NCBI GenBank assembly: GCA_036435485.1
Contig: CM071597.1
Span: 174,822,147 to 174,886,146 of the forward strand
Direction: 5' to 3'
DNA length: 64,000 bases
From: Saposhnikovia divaricata
Lineage: Eukaryota > Streptophyta > Magnoliopsida > Apiales > Apiaceae
Numbering within the stretch: position 1 is the first letter of the stretch; each line of letters starts with the position of its first letter. Positions 44,942-58,283 of this stretch are shown here, piece by piece. The translations under genes and the position numbers were made by a program. Below the pieces are notes generated by a model. The model was not told the DNA's origin and did no database searches. It worked only from the letters and a program-made list of their open reading frames with translations.

Positions 44942-46749
44942 GGTATTTGTCAAGCCAACATAAAATTTAAATTTTTAAAAGTGTGTACTTCCCCTTGGTG
45001 TATGCATGATATTTAAGAAATATTTTCGCACATAATGAGTAAGGAGAATACTACTTAACATTCCTATCTAAAGACATTAATTGATTCCTGCAAAAATAAA
45101 ATAGTAGTAAGATGGTGCAAAGAAATTTTCGAAATAGTGTCACTATTTTCTCTTCCCCTTTTGTTTGGTATAATACCAAAAATTTTCTCTCTTCCCTTTT
45201 GTTTAGAGTACTAAATATCCTCTTTTCAAACATGCATGGATAACCTATATTTTTATTAAAAGGTAGGCATGTATACTAGTATTTTTATCATACAAATACG
45301 TCTTACTATTCATTCTTCCCCTTTACAAAATATAACGTATTTATCATTTAATGAAACAAGGAGATAACTCTTGGAAACAATATATTACACATCATATATA
45401 AGCATGCTGTTTTTCATTTATCAGTGATAATATATTCCAGCTTATCTGTATCAGACACTAGCATTTTAGTTTCATAACATTTAATAAAAACGAACTCAAT
45501 GTTTCACAATTTACTCGTAGAAATGTTTTAACAGTTCGAACGTTAATCCCATGTGCTTTCTAATTGCAACAATTTTATTGAAGGCATGACTGAATAAAGA
45601 AACATTATTCATGCAGGTATTTATGCAGACTAGTACAAAACAAAATCCTCACCTAGTGTTCAAACTATTACATTAGTTTACATGAATACATAATGAGAAT
45701 AGATGGCTAATACAATCTAGGACATATGATTACATAGATGTGTGCTAATACATTCTAGACAGTTTATAAGAAACAACATACTACTCTTAACTAGTGCTAA
45801 CCATATTACATCACTTCAAGTATCATCTCCAGGACTCACTTTTACAAGTTAAGACAACAAGAATTTTACAAGTTAATTGACTAGATACAAGTTTTGATGC
45901 TGATACTATCTAAGCATAGTTCATAAACCTGCTTTCATACAATGTTTCTAATATACAATAGGTATTCGATGTATGGACTATTACCGAAGAGCTAAATGTC
46001 AATACATGGTCTACGGCTAATACATTCTAATCGAATTAGAGACTTTCTGAAAAATTTGCAACTGCTACATTGCAAGTTAAGACTGGAAATGTTACAAATA
46101 GATTACAACATACAGACTAGATAACTAGATCTTTATTACAAAAATTTTACAGGCTTGAGAGATACTGAGATCACAATTGCAGATTAACAAGTCTGAGATA
46201 GAGGAATACATTAGATGAATATTATCCTGAAGAACAGTAATTTTATACTTATCAGATATGTCATTACAATTACCTTTTTGAGATCTTCATTGAACCAACT
46301 TACCACTTGAGGATTTGAAATTTCTTCAAAATCTTCTTCTGACATGTTTATCAGATTTTAACAACACAAGTGCATGGTATAATAAAAAAAATTCAACAAC
46401 CAACTTGATACCAGCAAGATATATTACAACTCCAAAATTGTTCTTATCAATCAATGAAGCACACTGATTAACTAGAACAAGTTCCTACAAGCATCTCAAC
46501 TTACAAACCAACTATATGACTTAGACATGTCATATCCCAACTATTACAAATAATGAACCAAACCAACAACCATAGTACATATAAGTCTTAACAGACTTCC
46601 AAAAGTAAACTTCAACATTACCAGCAGAGAATACAATTTAGAATAGCAAAAGTGGTTAAAACAACCAGATAACAACATCGCATCCAAAATACCAAGTAAA
46701 CCAGTACCCAACTTCAACCAATAACAGCAAAGTTCACAAACAACAGCAG
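44942..46749. other. Non-coding 3' region of the SIRE-type element
   Basis: AT-rich with no domain recognised. It separates the extra ORF from the polypurine tract. Confidence 0.6.
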
Positions 46750-48317
46750 TCAATCGCAGAAAAGACAAACAAGCAACACAGTCAAGCTATGGCATCCTCC
46801 ATAGCAGCCAAACCCAAATTCACCAACCATGTCAGGGAGACCATTAGAGTCAAGTAATTCCATACCAGCACCAACAGTTTCTAATTCATTTATAATTTCA
46901 GCATTGTTAACCATTTGTACTTGAAAGGAACTTAAAGTTTCCATGTCTCTTACCCTGTTATTACCCATGGTAATGGCAGTTAGACTCTCTATAAAACTCA
47001 ACCTCCTTTTTATATCTTCATTTTCAGTTTTAAGCCTCCTAATCTCTAAGTTTTGTTCTTCAAACATAACTCTAGCAGATTCAGTCTTATTCAAATAAAT
47101 ATCATCTTCCCTAATATTTCTAGTGAGATCAGTAGCAAATACATCCTGGGGTTGACATAAGACTAAGGGTACTTGAGGCCTAATATGGTCAGGGGTAATA
47201 TGAGAGTCAGCAACAGAGGAGTGATCAAGATGAGTGTGTATATGATAGATGTTAAAGATAGAAGATATCATGAGCCCATAGGGCATGTAACCAACAAAGT
47301 TTGCATTTATCAGATTTAAGAGAATCACATAAGAGATGTTGAAATCAATTTTGTTTAGAGATAACAAAAACAGGACTTTCATGTCAAAGAAATTAAAGTA
47401 CTTACTTTGATTTGGTTTGGGGAAAACATTAGCTCTAACAAACAAAGCTAGATTTTGAAAGAGAGGAGTAAAATGTTTGTAGTGAATGCTACAATGCTTA
47501 TCACAAAGGCCAAGAGGCACATTAGATTCACATAAAACAGATAACATGAGTTTGAATTCATCCTTATTAAACATAAAATGTGAATAGATGTCAATACAAG
47601 GATGTTCATTATCAATCAAACATGCAGGTAGATGAAGTGCAATGTTGATAGTTTTATGGTCTACTAAGATGGTTTTCTTATTGTCACAAGTGGTAAAATG
47701 CATGACTCCATCTAGACCCTTAATTATCCTCATGTTACAATAGAATTCTCCCATTAGATGTGTGAAATACCTCTTTCCTAAGTGAGTCATTAAGCCTTCC
47801 CATCTAGCCCTTTTTATAACATTCTCTACCTCACCACTAAATTGTATGTTTATGCCAGGTTGGACATTCTTTACCATGTCCTTGAACTTTTTAGAGTGAG
47901 AAAGGTTGATCAGTTTAGGAGGGGGTAAAGGTTTTTGAATTTTTTGAGGGTTAGGGTTTGGAAATTGTTTTCTTGTATAGACTTTTGGCCAGTAGGGTTT
48001 TCTTGGTCTAGGGCTGTTAATGTTTGGGACTTGGAGCTTTGGTAGAAGGGGATTGAGGGGCTTTTGAAGTGGGTCTGTTGTTTCTTGAGGTTTCTGAGTT
48101 TTTGTAGCCTAGGGGGTATAACCTTAAAATGAGAGGTTCTTGAATGTATGAACCGGTTCTGTTCCATATCTTCAAGAAGAAATGGACTAATAGTGTTTGG
48201 TTTAGGGTTAGGGTTTAATGGAAGTTTATGAAACTCCATGTTTTTGGATAAGTGTATAGGCCTAGAGAGTGCAGGTGAGTGAGATATGTATGTGTCAATG
48301 AACTCATATAATGACAT
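46750..48317 (-). pseudogene. Extra ORF downstream of pol (putative plant transposon protein)
   Basis: Two adjoining frames, 47910-48317 (135 codons) and 46750-47877 (375 codons), look like one ORF broken by a frameshift near 47910. The second frame stays open leftward through KPLPPPKLINLSHS. The N-terminal part is basic and proline-rich (KLPLNPNPKPN). The centre, with ARWEGLMTHLGKRYF, MGEFYCNM and INIALHLP, resembles the 'putative plant transposon protein' domain seen in plant retroelements. Further on are hydrophobic segments (FFDMKVLFLLSL, ISYVILLNLINANFVGY) and a coiled coil (EEQNLEIRRLKTENEDIKRR). SIRE relatives carry an envelope-like or extra ORF at this place; no clear signal peptide is visible, so an envelope role is unproven. 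Confidence 0.7.
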
Positions 48318-50318
48318 GCTTTATATAGATAAACGCATAAATTTGAATTTTGAAAATAAACACTATTCATGCATAAATATAGATGTCAAGACAGTGTGAG
48401 ATGTAATTAAAATGCAGGTTACTGTTTTTGAAATCCGAATATGTAAGCCAAAAAAATCTAAGGGAGGGTGCAGAGATATTCAGTCCAGGTAAGATATGCA
48501 TATATGTGGGTAGGATGTGAGAATAAAAGAATGTATTTATGAAGGAGTAGAAGAATAAAGTCTTCATAGGAATAGTATATAGGACACTGCAGGAATAGTT
48601 TGGAAAGCACACAGCAGACAAGGACTGCAAGAAGGACAGTTAAAGGACAGAGACCCCACTGTGATGTCATTCAAGTTTTTTTTTTTAAAAAAAATGCACA
48701 GGTCTTTTGTAAACATGTAATAAGCATTTAATGTTGTACATTAGACTGATGTGAGGTTGACACTCTTTGAAAGTTGTAAGATGCTTTGAAAAGTCAAAAC
48801 ATGATTTTATAATCTAGATGCCAAGTTATTGTTACCAGATAAGTATTAGCACAGACCATACATACAAATTCATCATATAACACACAAAATAGTGCAGTGC
48901 ACCATCTCAAGTCCAAAAATAATGTAACATACTTTATAGAGCAAAATGTAATAATGTACAATTAAATGTCCTAAACTCTATGTGGCCAATCACACCAGTG
49001 ATCCAGATACTGGGATTCTCTAAGGGATTCCTAGCCAAGTCTTAGTGTAAGGGCAATGTGTGTGTAGTGACATGCATGTTTTAATACTTAATATAACTGT
49101 TGATACACACACATAGACATACAGTTGTCACGCAGATATGATACAGTCAATATATTAAAATAACCACTGAGTCAGCAAAGAGCACATACTCACAATTCAT
49201 AAAATCATACCAGAGTATATCTAATTGTCAAAATTCTAACCAACAGTCAAGTATGATATTCAGATTAGACAAACAAAGATTATCACAAGCAATTCGAACC
49301 ATAAGTAATAACTCTCAATTAATTCAGAACAATTCAAATATGAACCATAGATTACATTACCCAAGATTTATAAATATAGCCAAAGTATATCTAATTTCGA
49401 AAAGTCAAGACCAGCATTCAAGGATTATAAAACAATTTATATCTTTAATTATGCATAGCATAAAATGTTCAGATCAAAGATCCATTGAATCTTGAAAAAC
49501 TCAATTAACTCATGAATAACAATCCGCTAATTTTCCAACCAAATTCGAACCATAGTCATGTAATAAGATAGATCATATCAAGAAATTTATAAAACTTTTC
49601 AATTTCATAACGTGTTTCGAATATCATTGGAAGGACTAACACTGCTAGATATATAAATCAAGAACTAAGACTCCATTTAATTCAATAATCATCAATACGA
49701 ACCACGAAGACTCTCACATCTTGTAAAGCACACATACTCATCAGGTAATCGTAGTATATATCAGTTAAAGGATCAGAGATTTTAAATACCTGAGCCCAAG
49801 GACTTAAATCAAGCCTCAAGGGACTTACCTGGTTAACTCAGTCGCGGACTGAGTTAACCTCCGAGTTAACTCACTGTGTTGCAACTGACTCGCCTGAGTT
49901 GACTCACTGAGTCGAAGTAGATCGGACGATTTCGTAGTGATTTCATCGCTTTCTTGGCATTTCTTCAATTTAAATCATGTCTTTTAATTGAATGAAGTTC
50001 CTGCAATCAAAATCTCATAAAAACTCGTTAGGTTTTTTGAAAGTACACATCGTAAATTCATAATCGTGTGTGTGTGAGGATATATATATATATATATATA
50101 TATGTTGAATTCGAGTTGAATCCATCGATTTATGAAGAGAATCAATGATAAATATCTCAAATTCTTTCATTCTAACCAATCTCAGCTTGAAAGTATCGAT
50201 TAATTCGATTAAAGGACACATAGATGTGTATATATACTATATAAAGTGTTTAATCGCCAGAGAGATTATGAGAATTAGGGTTCTAAGGCGAGAAATGAAG
50301 AGAAATGAGAGAGACGCG

Positions 50319-50413
<95 letters not shown>

Positions 50414-51021
50414 GAGAGATTTTAGGGTTAGAGAGATAAGAGGCTGTATACACAGTACACACTACTCGTGTAAATTGTGTATATGTATTTTAGAGAGTGA
50501 ACGGCTGAGATCATTTCGTCCTTATTATGAACGGTAGAGATCTCTTAGGGCTTGATCAATTTTGGTTGGATCTGTTTGGATTTAAAGCTGGATTGGGCTG
50601 GACTGGGTCAATATATGACCAAAAATAATCAGAAAATAATGTATATTTTTATAAAAATAATTTTGTAAAATCAAAATATACATATATATATATAATAAAT
50701 ATATATGATAATATGTAGATACTTGAAAATATTCTAATATTTTGATTCTTTGTATGTGAGTTTAAATATCACAATAATGTCTCAGAAATAATTTCGAAAT
50801 TAATTCAAAAATATTTATTCGAACAGTTTTATCTAATTGATAAATAATTAGAATCTCAATAAAACCCGATCGATAAAGTTTCATATGTTATCATTATCGA
50901 TAAATCTGAGTTTTAGAGTCCCTTAGAATTCGATCAAGAAGATCTCTTTTTCGTGAGATAATTATGATAAATATCACAAAATATATAAATATAGATAATA
51001 TTTATATAAATGTATAAACCA
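48318..51021. other. Spacer between RNase H and the extra ORF
   Basis: Non-coding. It includes a TA repeat (50080-50103), a GA microsatellite (50321-50409), and a cluster of GAGTTAACTC and TGACTCA/ACTGAGT motifs (49835-49915). It may hold a promoter or splice signals for the extra ORF. Confidence 0.5.
50321..50409. repeat. (GA)n microsatellite
   Basis: About 44 uninterrupted GA dinucleotides. The Arg/Glu open frame over it is an artefact. Confidence 0.95.
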
Positions 51022-51426
51022 TTATTTTGGAAATTCCAACATTCCTAAATCCAAACGGAGTTTAGCGAATCTTTTGGAATTTAATGGTTTTGTGAAAATG
51101 TCAGCGAGATTGTACTCAGTTTCGATATGAGTCATTTTTATATCGTCTTTATTGACATGATCACGTAAGAAATGTTGTCTCACATCTATATGCTTGGATC
51201 TTGAATGTAACACGGGATTTTTGCTAAGATCAATAGCACTCGTGTTATCCCATAAGATGGATATTACATAAAATTTCATATTATAGTCGGCTAGTGTTTG
51301 CTTCATCCATAATATTTGAGCACAACACTTTGCGGCCGCTATATATTCAGCTTCTGTTATGGAGATCGATACCGAATTTTGTTTCTTGGAAAACCAAGAG
51401 ACCAAGCATCCTCCCAGAAACTGACA
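51022..51426 (-). pseudogene. SIRE-type RNase H, C-terminal part
   Basis: Continues the pol frame after the solo-LTR insertion: CQFLGGCLVSWFSKKQNSVS, TEAEYIAAAKCCAQILWMKQ, DNTSAIDLSKNP, SKHIDVRQHFLRDHV and ADIFTKPLN. The D-E-D residues of copia RNase H are split between this part and 52926-53834. Confidence 0.9.
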
Positions 51427-51431
51427 TGTAC

Positions 51432-52928
51432 TGAAAATACACACCTAGAGGGGAGGGGTGAATAGGTGTTATGACTAACAATGATCAAATAAAAATTCTG
51501 CCTGAAAAGATATTCTGGCAGCTAGCTGGATGAAACAAAATAACAAATAAGCAGCTAGCTGAGTTAACTGGAAGCAACCAATTAACAAATAGGCAGCTAA
51601 CTAAGTTATGCAGTGCAGTAAGTAAAGAACACCACGAATTTTAGCTAGGTTCGACCCCTATTCTTCTATGGTCTACGTCCTAGTCCCTTACCAACTTGGT
51701 AAGAGAATATATTATTGATCACAAAGAATCCCAATTACACGATACAATAATATATCTCCCTTAACCTCCCAGTTACTGATTGCAGCTAGCTGGAACCCTT
51801 GTTCCCTGAACACAGCTCTCTAAGTTCTATACTAATCCAAGTATAAACTCCTCTAGCCTTCTGCTCCTCGAACCCTTGTTCCACAAGCTTGACAATCCAG
51901 CAACTACCAACTTTACAAGTTGAACAATACAATGGATAAAAAGGAATTACAACTCAAAACTATGAACTCTCTAATATCGATATAGTATTTAATACTAGAG
52001 CTCGTTTGTTGAATCTGAAAGAAGGTGCAGAGTTGTTTCTCTTGTGTGTTCTTGAATATTTCTTGAAGGTTCTGTATCTCTGCAAGAAAAGAACAACCAC
52101 ACAAGTAATATATAGTGAAGCAAAGAAGAACTCAAATTCATTAACAAAATTACAACGGTCTTGAAACCATTCTCACGTTAAATTTGTTAATGTTAACAGC
52201 ACTTCTAACGTTCACATAGCAGCTTTGTAGTATTATAATTAGAAGGGATAATTATAATAAATGGCACGCTAGAAAAGAGAGCACATGGGATGTTTTAGTG
52301 GAGCATTAAAGTAATAAAAAGATTCATTTAATGAGTGGAAGTTGTCTAGAATGATACTTCTACTTGAGTAGTGTTCTAATATATATAATATCATGTTTAA
52401 ATATATTAGACCAATCTTACAACTGATTTCCACAATATTTACTATAAAAAACGTACTCCCCTTTATATTCTGGACAGACTGCCAGCTTGCTATGTTGTAC
52501 TGTCAGCTAGCTGTGTTATCTGTCAGCTTGCTGTGTTATAAGAACTCTTGTACTGTCAGCTAGCTGAGATACCCTGTTTTGCTAAGTAATAATATAAGTA
52601 ATAATCCTGCAAAACAATATTAGTCCAGTACATATATCCAGCTTGTTAACATCTTTGTATATATCGTAACTTATATGTCCTGCAAAATAGAATTAGAAAT
52701 ATACACAAGAAGCTTGCTATAATATACCATTACAAGCGTACCAGCTTGCTAACTATGTTATCATCAAAACTAAGATTTTGATGATTACATACTAACTTGA
52801 GATTGAGCTAAAACTCCCCCTCAATCAAAGCATCCTGCAAAATAAAGTTTGATAGCAGGCTAATATATATTATGTAACAAGTAATCAGCTTGCTGCATTG
52901 TGTCATCATCAAAACCAATATGGTTTCA
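51432..52928 (-). mobile_element. Solo LTR of a second SIRE-like family inside RNase H
   Basis: 1497 bp. On the plus strand it starts TGAAAATACACACC and ends ATATGGTTTCA, with TSDs TGTAC (51427-51431 and 52929-52933). Removing it joins ...STSGT to CQFLGG in one frame. Orientation is not certain, but the minus reading TGAAACC...GATGATGACAC and the GGGGAGGGGTGAATAGG near the other end suggest minus. It carries repeated CAGCTAGCTG/CAGCTTGCTG words. Confidence 0.88.
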
Positions 52929-52933
52929 TGTAC

Positions 52934-53858
52934 CACTTGTACTTTTTCTGTCGACTAGATGCCCGGCATAGTCCGAATTAGAAAAACATACTAATTCAAA
53001 TGGTACTGCTTTCGGATACCAAAGACCTACGTTAGTGGTTCCTTTAAGATATCTCAAAATCCTTTTTACCGCGGATAGATGAGATTCTTTAGGTGCTACT
53101 TGAAATCTATCACACTTACAAACACTATATTGTATATCGGGACAACTCGCAGTTATGTAAAGAAGGCTACCGATCATACCACGATATTTCTTAGTGTCTA
53201 CGGGTATCCCGTTGGGATCTTCTGTTAATTTCTCAGAAGTAGAGATAGGAGTAGATATGGGTTTGGCATTATCCATTTCAAATTTCTTTAACATCTCTTT
53301 ACAATACTTGGATTGAGAGATATGGCTGCCTTCGTCATATTGCCTAATTTTCAATCCTAGAAAGAAATTTAATTCTCCCATCATACTCATTTCGAATTCT
53401 TTGCTCATATTATCAGAGAATTCTTTACATAGTGCATCATTGGTTGAACCAAAAATGATGTCATCCACGTATATTTGTACGAGTAAGATATTATCTTTTT
53501 CTTGTCTCGTAAATAAGGTTTTGTCGGCAGTTCCCATTTTGAAATTATTCTCTAATAGGAACTTGCTTAACCTTTCGTACCAAGCTCTTGGAGCTTGTTT
53601 TAAACCATATAGAGCTTTGTATAATTTATATACATACTCCGGATGTGTGGCATCTTCAAAACCGGGAGGTTGTTTAACATAAACTTCTTCTTCTAATATC
53701 CCGTTTAAGAAGGCCGATTTGACATCCATTTGGTATACTTTGAAATCTTTATGACACGCGTAAGCTAACAACATTCGAATTGATTCAATTCGAGCTACGG
53801 GTGCATAAGTTTCATCTAAGTCTATACCTTCCATTTGGGTATAGCCTTGAGCGACTAA
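52934..53858 (-). pseudogene. SIRE-type reverse transcriptase and start of RNase H
   Basis: Open from about 53834: LDETYAPVARIESIRMLLA, VYQMDVKSAFLNG, EEVYVKQPPGFED, LYGLKQAPRAWYE, the catalytic YVDDIIFGS, FFLGLKIRQ, YRGMIGSLLYITASCPDIQY and LRYLKGTTNVGLWY. It ends at the RNase H segment SDYAGHLVDRKSTSGT, where the solo LTR cuts in. The link to the upstream frame is lost by a one-base deletion near 53859 within the usual KARLVAQGYTQ stretch. Plus-strand frames here are shadows. Confidence 0.92.
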
Positions 53859-55600
53859 CTTGCTTTATTTCGAACAACTATTCCATTTTCATCTAATTTG
53901 TTTCTAAAAACCCACTTAGTTCCAATTATGGAAGTATCTTCGGGTTTTGGAACAAGTTCCCAAACTTTGCTACGAGTGAATTGTAATAATTCATCTTGCA
54001 TAGCCGAGATCCAATCCTCGTCTATCAAAGCATCTTTCGCGGTCTTAGGTTCTATTTGAGATAGAAAACTAAGATGATTCACAACATTTTGTACTTGTGA
54101 CCGCGTTTGAACTCCTTTATTTAAGTCTCCAAGAACATTGTCCAAGGGGTGACTTTTAATTATTGGAATTTCTTTTGGAAGTTCAACTTCCGTTTCAACC
54201 AATTCTAATGGGTTTCTTGGAACAGGGGTCCCGAGATCCATATTTTCGAATTGTTGAATCATATTTTCTACATCATCTTGTTCGACGTCATCTTTTTCAA
54301 CAAGATCTTTGTATTTTGGTGGTGGTTTACTTTCATCAAATACTACATTCATTGATTCTTCCACCACGAGAGTTTTGAGATTGAATACTCGATAGGCTTT
54401 ACTATTTGTAGAGTATCCAAGAACTATACCTTCACTTGACTTAGGGTCAAATTTAGTAAGGTAATCTTTCGAGTTTAATATGAAGCACTTACTTCCAAAT
54501 ACTCGAAAATAGCTTAGTTTCGGTGTTTTGCCAAAGTAAAGCTCGTAAGGAGTCTTTTGATTTATAGGCCTTAACAAAACCCGATTAAGAATATGGCATG
54601 CGGTAGACATAGCTTCGGCCCAAAAATATTTAGGTCGACGATATTCGTTTAGCATTGTGCTAGCCATTTCTTGTAAAGTTCTATTTTTCCTTTCAACAAC
54701 TCCGTTTGATTGTGGAGTATACGGAGCGGAAAAATTATGTGTTATACCATTTTCATCACAAAAATTGGTAAAACTGGAATTCTCAAATTCTTTACCATGA
54801 TCAGTCCGTATATAGACTATGGTATTATTTTGTTGATTTTGAATCTTTTTACATAGGGAAGAGAAAGATTCAAAAGCATCACTTTTATTTTTGAAAAATT
54901 CCATCCACGTGTATCGTGAATAATCATCAACGATTACTAACATATATGAACAACCTCCGAGGTTTTGTATAGGAACCGGACCAATACGATCCATATGTAA
55001 AAGCTCGAGAGGCCTAGAGGTAGATATCATAAACTTTTCTTTGTGAGAGGCTCGAATTTGTTTTCCAATTTCACAAGCCTCGCAAGTATGATCTTTTTGA
55101 TAATTCAATTTTGATATACCTCGAACATGATCTTTCGTTGATATATTCTTAATCAACTTCATATTAGCATGTCCTAATCTTCGATGCCAAAGCCAAGGGT
55201 CATCGTTTGTAGTGATTAGGCATACATTCTCATGTTTGCTCATGTCACATGTATAGACATTTTTGTTTCGGGGATAAGTGAGAAGTAATTTCCAATTTTT
55301 ATCTAAAACACAACAATGAGTAGTATAGAAAATTACCTTATAATCATTGTCGCAAAGTTGACTAATCGAAAGTAGATTGTACCTTAGTCCCGAGACTAGT
55401 TGCACGTTTGAGATCTTGAATCGGCTATTCCCAATGTATCCTATTCCGATAATGATTCCTTTACTACTATCTCCGAATGTAACACTTCCCGCGGTGACCT
55501 TTTTAATGTTGCTCAAAAGTGACTTATTACCGGTCATGTGTCTTGAACATCCACTATCAAGGTACCACATGTATTGTTTCGCGGCAAGACAAACCTTCAA
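53855..55600 (-). pseudogene. SIRE-type protease and integrase
   Basis: Open for 581 codons. Aspartic protease WYLDSGCSRHMTG near the start, then a GAG-pre-integrase zinc part (LWHRRLGHANMKLI, CEACEIGKQ), and the integrase core with LLHMDRIGPVP, DDYSRYTWMEFF, IRTDHGKEFEN and PYTPQSNGVVERKNRTL (D-D-E). The C-terminal domain has YLTKFDPKSSEGIVLGYS. The frame ends at a TAG caused by the deletion before RT. The Asp-to-Arg change in HMDRIGP (family LHMDLFGP) is next to, not at, the first catalytic Asp. Confidence 0.92.
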
Positions 55601-55606
55601 AATAAA

Positions 55607-57229
55607 TCAATTAAATTTATAGGTACCCTTTCGTCTTGAGGGTCCTGGGGTTAGTACATCATAATCAACATTAGCATGATAAAATCTAAGCATAGAATAA
55701 TCAAATTTAGGCATGTATAGATTTCTAGGAGCATATTGTCTAGCATGATGTGTAGGTCTAGCATGATCATAAAATCTAGAGTTAACACGATGCATATCAT
55801 ATCTATCATTTGCAAAGTAGGGAGCATTTTGAGGGTAAAAATTCCGATTATGGACATATTGATTTCTAGATGCATTCCTATTTGCATTGTTACGATACAT
55901 TGTGTTTCTATTTTGAAACACCCTAGGTTGTTGAAACCTTTGTTGCCTTTGACCATTGTAAGCAACTCTGTTAAATGGTACTTGTCTTTCAACCTTCTTT
56001 TATGGTTCCGATCCTGTACGAACCCATACATGCTTCCCCTTAATCTCACCACTCTTGTATTTGCAATCAAAGACAGAATGTCCATCTTTGTTACAATATG
56101 TGCATTTTAGAGTTTATGGTTGAGGAGGAGTCATAGGAGGTTGTATTCTTGGTTGAACAACTTGCACAGGAGCAGTGTTCCTATTATATCCTAAACCTTC
56201 ACCGTTATGGGGTACTTATAAATGTACCATTTTGTCTAATATCTCAGTGCCTTTAGTAAATCTTTGAACCACCGTTTCAAGATTTTCTTTTTCTCTTTCT
56301 AAGGCATCAATCTTGGTGTTAAAGAATCTTGCTTGATCCATAACTTGAGATATGAGCTTGAAATTTTCTTTTTTCACTCTTTTAATTTCTTCTTGTAATT
56401 TCTTTTCTTTTAATTCAAAGATTTGTGATAGCTCATTCTCTTTTTCAAGATTGTTTACATGAGATTGAGATGTTACACTGTTTCGAACTATCGATTCGTT
56501 TTGAATCTTTAAGTTCAAAAGATCAACATTGAGTTTAATAATGTTGTCATTGAGTTGTAACTTCTCATTTTCCATCTTTTCAACTTGAAGTACTAAGGCC
56601 ACATTTTCTACTTCAAGACTGAGAGCATTGTCCTTGAATTGATTGACCTCACTTTTCAAGTGATGATTTTGGTCACTCAAGAACATGATTTCACTTTCAT
56701 TTTGGATTTTTAAATCCATCATCCGAGTGAACTCTTTACTTTGCATATGATGCATTTCTTTGAGTTTCATTTTCTCGGACCATAATAGATGAAGTCTTTT
56801 ATCAACATCTTTATATTTGTCGTTGATGCCTACTACAAGCTCAATCAAATCATACTTACTCATATCAACTAAATTCAAGTTAGACTCATCTAATTGCAAT
56901 TTATTTGAAATGTAGTTGAGATTAGCGTTTACCTCTTGATTTGAAGTGGAGGCTTGTGTTGATGTAGCTTCATCTCCGATAGCCATTAAGCATAGATTGA
57001 CAATTTCTTCACTAGCTTCCGGAGCTTCTTCATCTTCACTTAAATCCCAACCATTTTCGGCCACGAGAATTCTTCCTTTAGAGAGCTTAGGACATTCTCT
57101 TTTAAAATGACCCGGTTGCTTACACTTGAAGCACACTTCTTAAGTTTCCTCCGGAGTTTGTTCCTTGTGCTTTGGAGGAGTGTAAGTAGGATTATTGTTG
57201 ACATTGGCATTATTATAGGCATTAGTATT
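55607..57229 (-). pseudogene. SIRE-type gag C-terminal and nucleocapsid region
   Basis: In frame with gag but cut by stops (TAA at about 57227, 57138, 56213, 56113 and 56000). The first CCHC knuckle is CFKCKQPGHFKREC (about 57090-57136). A long coiled coil follows over 56216-57000 (Leu/Glu/Lys/Asn rich). The second knuckle, CTYCNKDGHSVFDC, lies at about 56066-56107, then a long Asn/Arg/Tyr-rich linker to the protease. Two knuckles around a long coiled coil is the SIRE-lineage arrangement. Confidence 0.85.
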
Positions 57230-58204
57230 TTAAGTGCCTTTGCCTTTGTTATAGCTCGTTGTATGAAAATTACTCTTATACTTAGGAGTATAATTTTGAG
57301 AGTAGTTTGGCCTTCCATTAGAGTTGAAAACTCTTTGTTGGTTATTAGATTTTATGAAGCCTTTTCCGTATCTTTGAGCTTTGCTTTGAAGCACACGATG
57401 AAGTTTTCTCGTTAGTAAAGCAATTTCGCTTTCATCGAGATCTTGGAGTTCTTCGTTCAACTCCTCGTCGTTTTCATTTTCATCGATTAATATAGCTTTT
57501 AATGCCATATTATTCTTTTTGTCTTCCACTTTGGGAATGACCATATCCGGTATATTATCCTTTTCATATGCACGAAGGTTCCCGAATAAACTATCAATGT
57601 CATAATCATTTAGATTATGCATTTCTTTAATAGCTGTAACTTTAACCTTCCAACTATGAGGTAAAGATTTAAGAACTCGTCGATTTTTTTCATTTCGGGA
57701 ATACTTCTTCCCGAGTTGAGATAATTCATCGATGATACGAGTAAATCTTGTTTCCATATCGATGACATTTTCTCCTTCTTGGAGTCTAAAGTTCTCGTAT
57801 TCATGGATTAAAGTCTCCATCCGAGAATCTTTTATATCAATGGTTCCTTCGTAGGTAACCACTAATTTGTTCCACATTTCTTGTGCCGACTTGAAATTGT
57901 TTACTCGTTTATACTCTTTTTCGGCAAGTGCACTTGTGAGAACCATTTCTGCCTTTGCGGTAGTATTCATCATACTTTCTTCGGCGAGAGTATATTCACT
58001 AACCTTCTTTTCAACAATGACACCGTCGATAGTTTCGGTAGGAATAACAACTCCGCCTTCTATGGCCATCCAAACTTTGACTCCTTGAGATCTAGCATAG
58101 ATGCGAAACCTCGTTTTCCATGTTGCAAAGTTTGTGCCATCAAATAGAGGAGGGCGAGAGCTAGATAGGCCTTCACCACAACCGATGGAATTTAGATACG
58201 CCAT
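57230..58204 (-). pseudogene. SIRE-type gag, N-terminal part
   Basis: 324 codons from MAYLNSIGCGEGLSSSRP. It holds FDGTNFATWKTRFRIY, the copia gag signature, and QEMWNKLVVTYEGT, the common middle motif of this protein. Gag forms the particle. It terminates at a TAA inside a frame that continues open, so the stop is a lesion. The ATG lies about 65 bp from the PBS. Confidence 0.9.
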
Positions 58205-58269
58205 GTAGGATCACTTTTTGTTGTGCCTGTAGATCTGCAAATCACTCAACAAACACGTTAAAAAGAACT

Positions 58270-58281
58270 GCTCTGATACCA
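58270..58281 (-). other. Primer-binding site of the SIRE-type element
   Basis: The minus strand reads TGGTATCAGAGC two bases from the LTR, an exact match to the tRNA-iMet primer consensus. Confidence 0.93.
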
Positions 58282-58283
58282 AT

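Noticed and set aside
50145..50537. Open frame with a long Arg-Glu repeat
   Set aside because: It is only the translation of the GA microsatellite.
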